Both the position numbers and the translations under genes were made by a program. The notes beneath the pieces were generated by a model. It saw only the letters and a list, made by a program, of their open reading frames with translations, did not search any database and had not been told where the DNA came from. Source: Xanthomonas prunicola (GTDB taxonomy: Bacteria; Pseudomonadota; Gammaproteobacteria; Xanthomonadales; Xanthomonadaceae). From it: 64,000 nucleotides of DNA. Below are positions 58,343-64,000 of this stretch, piece after piece. How positions within the stretch are numbered: the first letter of the stretch is position 1; the number at the start of each line of letters is the position of its first letter. The DNA lies in assembly GCF_002846205.1 (NCBI RefSeq), contig NZ_PHKV01000002.1, positions 62,001 to 126,000 of the forward strand. The letters run 5' to 3'.

Positions 58343-60688
58343 ATGATCCTGCGTCGCTCGCGCAAGCAACTGCTGCTTCCATGCGTCTTACTTTCCTGCC
58401 TGCTCAGTTCCTGTGGCGGCCAAGATGCCCCCGATACCAGCGCCGCTGCGACACCATCGCCCGCGGCAACGGTCACCGTGAGTGCTCCCCGCGCCATGAC
58501 GTCCGCCACCACGCCGGCTGCCACGACAACGGCGAACACGCGTCCCGATCCGTCACTACGCCGCACTCTCTCGCCCGACCAGCCGATGTTCGTCATCGCC
58601 GCCGACACCTGGAATGCTGCCGACCCGCAGAAGATCATCGACCTGATTCCCGCCGATCTACGCCCGTATTCGGTTTTGTTGATCTCGCTGTCGATCAATC
58701 ACAAAGGTGCCACAGGGAATCAGTGCAACTGGATCCAAGTGGAAAACGGCATCGAAACCGCGCGCTCGTGGATCAAGACGGCGGCCGCCAACGGGGTCTG
58801 GGCGATGATCCAGCCTTCTAGCGGCGGCTTCAGCCACTTCCCCGACTACCCTGCCGGCACCGACCTGGAATCGACCGTCTACGGCGAATTCTTCCGCGAC
58901 TATCCGAACTTCCTCGGTTTCAATTATGCCGAGCAGTTCTGGGGATTCGATGAGCCCTGCTCGGTGTCGGCGGCGCAGCGCTGGGAGCATTGGTCCAACC
59001 TGCTCAAGCTCACCAACAAGTACGGCGGCTACCTGGCGGTGAGCTTCACCGGCGGCTACTGGGGCGCGAACATCAATCCACTGGCGATGGTCAAACGCAA
59101 CGAAGCGCTCCGCAGCGCGCTCGGAAGTTACTCCAAGAACTTCATCATCGAAGAAAAGTTCACCGCCAATTACGGCTTCCACGATATCGAAAGCCTCAGC
59201 CTGGGCATGTTCCTGTCCGGTTTCGCTGGCCACTACGGCATCCGCCCGGACCGCACCGGCTGGTACGCCGCCGATGGCAGCAGCTATCCGGTGCAGGCAG
59301 GTGCGCCGCACTTGATCGAGCACTTAACGCTGACCGGCGAAACCTATTTCGACGGCCCGGAGTTGATCACCGCCGACACCGTGCACAGCCTGCCCAATGG
59401 GCTGACCGCCGATGGCTACAGCACCAGGCGCTGGGAATTTTTCCCGCAGTTCAAGAACATCCACATGGATGTCTACCGCAAGATCATCGATGGCACCTTG
59501 CGCATCCCCAGCCGCCAGCAGGTGATCGACCGGACCAAGGTGGTGGTGGTCGACGACACCACCAGCGGCAGCGACCAGACACTGTATGCATCGCCGGAAA
59601 CGTTGTTCTCCGGCCTGTATGTGATGGACGACGACGGGACGTATCTCAACCAGCACAGCTGGTACAAAAAGAGCGGCCGCTATCCGGCCATTCCGACCGT
59701 GTGGCAACTCACGGACGATGCGGCCAAATCGTTTCCGGTGCAGATCAAGCGCAGCGAATACGCCACGCGTTGGCCCAGCATCGCGGCCAAGACCCAGGAG
59801 TTGAACGCGCTGTTTCCGCAGGAATACAGCGGCGATATCTACGCAGGGCGTCAGGACAACACCTGGGTGACCTACAACCCGTACAAGACCAATCAGAGCG
59901 CAAGCGGCACGCTGGATCTGAAGTACAACACCTGCGCATCCGTCAAACTGACCTACGGGCCTTACACCACCGGCGTCATCAAGGAATTCTCCGACGCGCT
60001 GTCGATCTACCTGACCAATTTCGATTCCGAAACCGGCCCACTCAAGACCGACACGATCGCCATCAGCGGCGCAAGTGCTCCCCCCACTTACACCTTCTCC
60101 GATCGCGGCGAGCACCAGGCCAGCAAGATCACGGCCACACCCAGCAGCGCTGGGCTGACACTCAACGTCGCCCACAACGGCCCGCTGGACATCACCGTGA
60201 AATGTTCCGGCCCTGCCACCGGGCGCCTGAGTACGTTCCCGACCGCCAACATCCAGGCACCGGCCGCACCAGCAACCTACACCGGCGTCCGCCAGTACGA
60301 GGCCGAAAACTTCGATTTCCTGAGTATCGGCAGCCTGGTCGCCAATGGTCTCTACGGCGCAGTCCGCAATTACCAGGGCATGGGATATGTGGACTTCGGG
60401 GGCAACCCGGGCGCACGCCTGCGGACCACCGTCACTGTTCCCGCGACTGGGACCTACACGTTGAGCACTCGCTATTCCGCCCCCGGCGGGAGCCTTAGCA
60501 CCGTCGACCTCTACGTCAACGGTGTGCGGGTCGGGACGCCGGCATTCACGCAGACCAGCTCGGCCAGCGAGTGGGCCAGCAGCCCGCAGACGGCAACGCT
60601 GACTGCCGGCAACAACGTGGTCGAGTATCGCGCGCGCGCCGCCGCGCAGACCAAGCTCTATCTGGATAATCTGGCCATCTCGCAATAA
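58343..60688 (+). CDS. Lipoprotein glycoside hydrolase of family GH98-like with C-terminal CBM
   Basis: A 781-residue secreted or surface lipoprotein. The N-terminus has a lipobox (LLSCLLSSCGG) and a Ala/Thr/Pro-rich linker to about residue 70. A large GH98-like catalytic region follows, starting MFVIAADTWNAADPQKIIDLIPADLRPYSVLLISLSINHKG, with NFLGFNYAEQFWGFDEPC and DRTGWYAADGSSYPV. A beta-rich middle domain lies about 430-640, and a CBM35/CBM6-type module fills the last 135 residues (YEAENF... GMGYVDFGGN... VDLYVNGVRVGT... LYLDNLAI). GH98 enzymes cut blood-group galactans or xylan; in a plant-associated Xanthomonas, xylan or another cell-wall glycan is more likely. Confidence 0.82.
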   Translation: MILRRSRKQLLLPCVLLSCLLSSCGGQDAPDTSAAATPSPAATVTVSAPRAMTSATTPAATTTANTRPDPSLRRTLSPDQPMFVIAADTWNAADPQKIIDLIPADLRPYSVLLISLSINHKGATGNQCNWIQVENGIETARSWIKTAAANGVWAMIQPSSGGFSHFPDYPAGTDLESTVYGEFFRDYPNFLGFNYAEQFWGFDEPCSVSAAQRWEHWSNLLKLTNKYGGYLAVSFTGGYWGANINPLAMVKRNEALRSALGSYSKNFIIEEKFTANYGFHDIESLSLGMFLSGFAGHYGIRPDRTGWYAADGSSYPVQAGAPHLIEHLTLTGETYFDGPELITADTVHSLPNGLTADGYSTRRWEFFPQFKNIHMDVYRKIIDGTLRIPSRQQVIDRTKVVVVDDTTSGSDQTLYASPETLFSGLYVMDDDGTYLNQHSWYKKSGRYPAIPTVWQLTDDAAKSFPVQIKRSEYATRWPSIAAKTQELNALFPQEYSGDIYAGRQDNTWVTYNPYKTNQSASGTLDLKYNTCASVKLTYGPYTTGVIKEFSDALSIYLTNFDSETGPLKTDTIAISGASAPPTYTFSDRGEHQASKITATPSSAGLTLNVAHNGPLDITVKCSGPATGRLSTFPTANIQAPAAPATYTGVRQYEAENFDFLSIGSLVANGLYGAVRNYQGMGYVDFGGNPGARLRTTVTVPATGTYTLSTRYSAPGGSLSTVDLYVNGVRVGTPAFTQTSSASEWASSPQTATLTAGNNVVEYRARAAAQTKLYLDNLAISQ

Positions 60689-60742
60689 GGGCACTGCACC
60701 GTCGCTAGCGGCCCGCCCGCGGTGGCGGCAGGCGGCAACACA

Positions 60743-60764
60743 CGGCAGGCAAGGACGCCTGCCG
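60743..60764 (+). terminator. Hairpin between the GH98 gene and dusB
   Basis: Perfect 8-bp arms CGGCAGGC (60743-60750) and GCCTGCCG (60757-60764) with a 6-base loop lie 55 bases after the GH98 stop and just before dusB. There is no T tract. It may end GH98 transcription or sit in the dusB promoter. Confidence 0.45.
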
Positions 60765-60777
60765 ATACACTATGGCC

Positions 60778-61776
60778 ATGCAGATTGGCCCCTACTCCAT
60801 TGTCCCCAAGGTGATCCTCGCCCCCATGGCGGGTGTCACCGACAAGCCGTTCCGGCTGCTGTGCAAGCGGCTGGGTGCTGGGCTGGCCGTGTCGGAGATG
60901 ACCATCTCCGACCCGCGTTTCTGGGGCACGCGCAAGTCGCTGCACCGCATGGATCATGCTGGCGAGCCGGACCCGATCAGCGTGCAGATCGCCGGCACCG
61001 AGCCGCAACAACTGGCCGAGGCGGCGCGCTATAACGTCGACCACGGTGCGCAACTGATCGATATCAACATGGGCTGCCCGGCCAAGAAAGTGTGCAATGC
61101 CTGGGCCGGCTCGGCGCTGATGCGCGATGAAGACCTGGTGGCACGCATCCTCACCGCGGTGGTGCAGGCGGTGAACGTGCCGGTGACGTTAAAGATTCGC
61201 ACCGGTTGGGATTACGACCACCGCAACGGCCCGGTGATTGCGCGCATCGCGCAGGACTGCGGCATCGCCGCGCTCGCCGTGCACGGGCGCACCCGCGACC
61301 AGCATTACACCGGTAGCGCCGAGTACGCGACGATTGCGCAGATCAAGGCCGCGCTGCAGATTCCGGTGGTTGCCAATGGCGACATCGATTCGCCGCAAAA
61401 AGCCGCGCAGGTGCTGCGCGACACCGGCGCCGATGCAGTGATGATCGGCCGCGCCGCGCAAGGGCGCCCGTGGATCTTCGGCGAAGTGGCGCATTTCCTC
61501 GCCACCGGCGAGGTATTGCCGCCGCCGTCGCTGGCGTTCGTACGCGACACCTTGCTCAGCCACCTGGAAGCGCTGCACGCGTTCTACGGCCAACCGCAGG
61601 GCGTACGCATCGCGCGCAAGCATTTGGGTTGGTATGCCAAGGACCACCCGCAAAGCACCGACTTCCGTGCGGTGGTCAATCGTGCCGAAACACCGGAAGC
61701 GCAACTGGCCCTGACGCGCGATTACTTCGATGCCTTGATCGCCGGCGTGCCGCCCGCCTTGTCGGACGCTGCCTGA
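60778..61776 (+). CDS. dusB: tRNA-dihydrouridine synthase B
   Basis: FMN-dependent enzyme of 332 residues that reduces uridine to dihydrouridine in the tRNA D-loop. The TIM-barrel motifs are VILAPMAGVTDKPFRLLCKRLGAGL, SVQIAGTEPQQLAEAA, DINMGCPAKKVCNAWAGSALM with the catalytic Cys, HGRTRDQHYTG and VVANGDIDSPQKA, MIGRAAQGRPWIF. The second ATG (60778) gives the family start MQIGPYSIVPK; the first is at 60772. DusB rather than DusA or DusC by overall motif pattern. Confidence 0.92.
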   Translation: MQIGPYSIVPKVILAPMAGVTDKPFRLLCKRLGAGLAVSEMTISDPRFWGTRKSLHRMDHAGEPDPISVQIAGTEPQQLAEAARYNVDHGAQLIDINMGCPAKKVCNAWAGSALMRDEDLVARILTAVVQAVNVPVTLKIRTGWDYDHRNGPVIARIAQDCGIAALAVHGRTRDQHYTGSAEYATIAQIKAALQIPVVANGDIDSPQKAAQVLRDTGADAVMIGRAAQGRPWIFGEVAHFLATGEVLPPPSLAFVRDTLLSHLEALHAFYGQPQGVRIARKHLGWYAKDHPQSTDFRAVVNRAETPEAQLALTRDYFDALIAGVPPALSDAA

Positions 61777-61803
61777 GTTTTTCTGCTTGCTGGAGCCGCA
61801 TGC

Positions 61804-62631
61804 ATGAGCACACCGAGCGACACCCCAACCTATCTGCACGGATTTTCAGCGACCGAACAGGCGCGTCTGCTCAAACAGGCGCGCTTGCTGGAAGCCACGT
61901 TGTTCAATCAGATCGATTACAGCGGCGCACGGCGCCTGCTGGAAGTGGGCAGTGGCGTCGGCGCGCAGACTGAAATCCTGCTGCGCCGTTTTCCCGAGTT
62001 GCATGTCACCGGTGTGGACTTGAGCGAGGCACAGCTGGGTGCGGCGCGGGCAAATCTCGAACGGCTGGCGTGGTGCCGCGAGCGTTACAGCCTGCAACAG
62101 GCCGATGCGAGCGACCTACCGTTCGAGGCGCGTCAGTTCGATGCGGCATTTCTGTGCTGGGTGCTTGAACACGTGCCCTCGCCTGCGCGCGTGCTCAACG
62201 AAGTGCGGCGCGTGCTGCTGCCCGGCTCGCCGGTCTACGTGACCGAGGTGATGAATGCCTCGTTCTTGCTGCATCCGTACTCGCCCAATCTGTGGCGCTA
62301 CTGGATGGCGTTCAACGATTTCCAGCATGACCAGGGTGGCGACCCGTTCGTCGGTGCCAAGTTGGGTAACCTGCTGCTGGCGGGCGGTTTCCGTGACGTG
62401 CAGACCGAGATCAAGACGCTGCATCTGGACAACCGCGAGCCGGGCCGGCGCAAGACCATGATCGGCTTCTGGGAAGAAGTGCTGCTATCGGCGGCCGAAC
62501 AATTGCTGCAAGCCGGCGCGGTCGACGCAGCCACCGTGGATGGCATGCGCCGCGAGCTGGCGCAGGTGCACAGCGACCCGAACGCGGTGTTCTTCTATTC
62601 GTTCGTGCAGGCGCGCGCCACGGTCTATTGA
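61804..62631 (+). CDS. Class I SAM-dependent methyltransferase
   Basis: A 275-residue methyltransferase. Motif I is LLEVGSGVGAQTEILLRR, motif II VTGVDLSEAQLGAARANLE, then DASDLPFEARQFDAAFLCWVLEHVPSPARVLNEVRRVL, the usual Methyltransf_11 layout. The C-terminal third (PYSPNLWRYWMAFNDFQHDQGGDPFVGAKLGNLL...) is specific to a subgroup found in gammaproteobacteria; the substrate is unknown. Its stop overlaps by seven bases the stop of the convergent YdjM-like gene. Confidence 0.87.
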   Translation: MSTPSDTPTYLHGFSATEQARLLKQARLLEATLFNQIDYSGARRLLEVGSGVGAQTEILLRRFPELHVTGVDLSEAQLGAARANLERLAWCRERYSLQQADASDLPFEARQFDAAFLCWVLEHVPSPARVLNEVRRVLLPGSPVYVTEVMNASFLLHPYSPNLWRYWMAFNDFQHDQGGDPFVGAKLGNLLLAGGFRDVQTEIKTLHLDNREPGRRKTMIGFWEEVLLSAAEQLLQAGAVDAATVDGMRRELAQVHSDPNAVFFYSFVQARATVY

Positions 62632-63725
62632 GTTGCCGATGCGGGCGCGGCGGCCGGAGCGCTGGCGTGTTCCAGGTCGCCGGTCAGCACGGTACTGCGG
62701 GGCTCATGCCAGATGCGCTGCCACATCTGCGCCAGCACCGCACCGATCTGATCGCGTGCCACCGGCGCGCGGTACGCCGCCTGCACCTGCCGCGGCACGA
62801 TCGGCTGCCACTGGCCGTTGTCGCGATGGGCAACCACAAAGTTGAAGTTGTAGTCCGGTTCCAGGCCCATGCGCAGGTCGCTCAGCATCAGGTCGTCATC
62901 GACCAGGCGCGCCCGCATGAAGCCGCGATTGAACCAGGTCAGCCGGCGCACCGAGTCGAACGCGGCCACCTCGCCCAAGGCCTGGGTATTGCTGGAAAAC
63001 CCGCGAAAGTGCATCGGACCGGTATCTGCCACCAGTGAACGCTCGCCGATGACATAGCCGCTGGGCGTCATCGCCACCACGCGCCACAGCAACGTGTTGA
63101 GCGGCATCGGCACCGAGAACCGCGGCGCATCGGCCAGGCCCATCGCCGCCAGCGCGCGATCGGCTTCGCGGTCCACCAGCTGCTTGGCGATCAACGACCA
63201 GCCCAGATACGCGGTACTCGCCACCAGCCCGATCACCAGCACGTGCCGCGCAAACGGGCGCGCGCGCGCAAACCATGCCACCACGCAGGCCAGCAAGAGC
63301 CACAGGGTGTACGCCGGATCGATGATGAAGACGCTCGACCACATCGTCGGATGCGGATGCAGCGGCCACCACAGCTGGGTGCCATAGACGGTGAATGCAT
63401 CCAGCAGCGGGTGCGTGATCAGAGCCAGTTGGATCGCCCAGAACCAGCGCGTGGGCGCAGCGGCCACCCGTCCGTTGCCGTAGCTGCGGAACAGCCACCA
63501 GATCAACCAGCCCACCAGCGGCAGCACGAACAACGAGTGGCTGACGCTACGATGCGCCGTCATCAGCGTCACCGGGTCGTCGGTCAGCGGCAACAGCGCC
63601 AATGCGTCGAGGTCGGGCAAGGTGCCCAACGCCGCGCCGGCCAACAAGGCGGCACGCCGCTGCCCGGGCGGCGCGATGGCGGCAGCGATGGCGCCGCCAA
63701 GAACGATCTGGGTCAATGAATCCAT
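62625..63725 (-). CDS. YdjM-like membrane-bound metal-dependent hydrolase
   Basis: A 366-residue inner-membrane protein of the YdjM/YbcI-like family. The N-terminus carries DSLTQIVLGGAIAAAI, LGTLPDLDALALLPL and HRSVSHSLFVLPLVGWL, in which Asp and His residues form the putative metal site, followed by ITHPLLDAFTVYGTQLWWP. About six membrane segments lie in the first 200 residues; the C-terminal half is soluble and ends in an Ala/Pro tail. Function in the cell is not known, although related proteins respond to envelope or DNA stress. Confidence 0.85.
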   Translation of the reverse strand: MDSLTQIVLGGAIAAAIAPPGQRRAALLAGAALGTLPDLDALALLPLTDDPVTLMTAHRSVSHSLFVLPLVGWLIWWLFRSYGNGRVAAAPTRWFWAIQLALITHPLLDAFTVYGTQLWWPLHPHPTMWSSVFIIDPAYTLWLLLACVVAWFARARPFARHVLVIGLVASTAYLGWSLIAKQLVDREADRALAAMGLADAPRFSVPMPLNTLLWRVVAMTPSGYVIGERSLVADTGPMHFRGFSSNTQALGEVAAFDSVRRLTWFNRGFMRARLVDDDLMLSDLRMGLEPDYNFNFVVAHRDNGQWQPIVPRQVQAAYRAPVARDQIGAVLAQMWQRIWHEPRSTVLTGDLEHASAPAAAPASATQ

Positions 63726-63977
63726 CGGCCGATGCTAGCAGGCCGGACATGCACGGGTAGGCGTGTCGGGCGCGGCAGTTGGCCGGTCGGCACCCGTCCG
63801 TCACCGGGCAGTTAATCCTCGCGCCGATGCGTGGGGCGGGGGGCCGTGCGTCCGGCCGGTAGGCACCGACACCGGCTTAACCCCAAAGCGATCCATTCAG
63901 GCGCACAATGCAACCGAAACACGGTGCGTGTATCATCCGCACCCATCTTTTCATCCGAATAAAGGGATATAAGCCTG

Positions 63978-64000
63978 ATGTCCAGCTACCTGTTCACCTC
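63978..64000 (+). CDS. metK: S-adenosylmethionine synthetase, first seven codons (truncated by window end)
   Basis: The last 23 bases encode MSSYLFT followed by a partial Ser codon, the N-terminus of Xanthomonas MetK as I recall it. AAAGGG lies 11 bases upstream as ribosome binding site. MetK makes SAM from methionine and ATP. The 250-base leader shows no recognised SAM riboswitch. Identification rests on a very short peptide. Confidence 0.65.

Noticed and set aside
63726..63977. Possible SAM or SAH riboswitch in the metK leader
   Set aside because: No conserved core of a known class could be recognised in the 250 bases.

Overview
The window is a high-GC, gene-dense stretch of chromosome from a gammaproteobacterium, almost certainly a Xanthomonas. 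This rests on gene order (lptD-surA-pdxA-ksgA-apaG-apaH; lgt-thyA-folA), protein sequences that look like Xanthomonas lptD, metK and LemA/TPM genes, and REP-like repeats. No phage, insertion sequence, CRISPR array, rRNA or tRNA was seen. It starts inside glnS and ends seven codons into metK.

Layout. 1-8.1 kb: the glnS tail, an EamA transporter, a Cys-rich lipoprotein overlapping a deaminase, rlmM, a Tat-exported Gfo/Idh oxidoreductase, an SMP-30 protein, an unknown 240-aa protein and an EF-hand protein. 8.15-18.8 kb: an aromatic-acid catabolic block. It has a MarR regulator with a clear palindromic operator, then hydroxycinnamoyl-CoA hydratase/lyase, aryl-aldehyde dehydrogenase and hydroxycinnamate-CoA ligase. 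These turn ferulate or p-coumarate into vanillate or 4-hydroxybenzoate. Beside them lie ligB-ligA (extradiol 4,5-dioxygenase), a LysR regulator, a divergent GntR regulator, a phenol-pathway outer-membrane protein, a SnoaL-like protein and an alpha/beta hydrolase. 18.9-24 kb: two ubiquinone-type FAD hydroxylases, a BtuM-like membrane protein with a cobalamin adenosyltransferase, and an HDAC-like deacetylase. 23.8-31.1 kb: lptD-surA-pdxA-ksgA-apaG-apaH. 31.1-36.8 kb, mostly on the minus strand: lgt-thyA-unknown-folA, two TPM proteins, lemA, dgkA. 36.9-44.2 kb: an SGNH hydrolase, tesA with a two-component system, and a divergent ybbA-ybbP ABC exporter. 44.4-48.2 kb: a TauD-type dioxygenase with a sulfonate-type ABC importer. 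48.7-53.1 kb: a heme-uptake operon (hemP, TonB receptor, two poorly known genes) behind tandem Fur-like boxes. 53.3-64 kb: an aldo/keto reductase, a 1.2-kb gene-poor gap, nupC with a PfkB kinase, a GH98-CBM lipoprotein, dusB, a methyltransferase, a YdjM-like membrane protein and the start of metK.

The most interesting parts are the aromatic block with its readable operators and an extradiol dioxygenase lacking the rest of its pathway; the BtuM/adenosyltransferase pair; the Arg/Gly-rich tail on ApaH; a likely AUC start codon on the ybbA homologue; and the heme operon with uncharacterised members. No entirely new system could be demonstrated from sequence alone.
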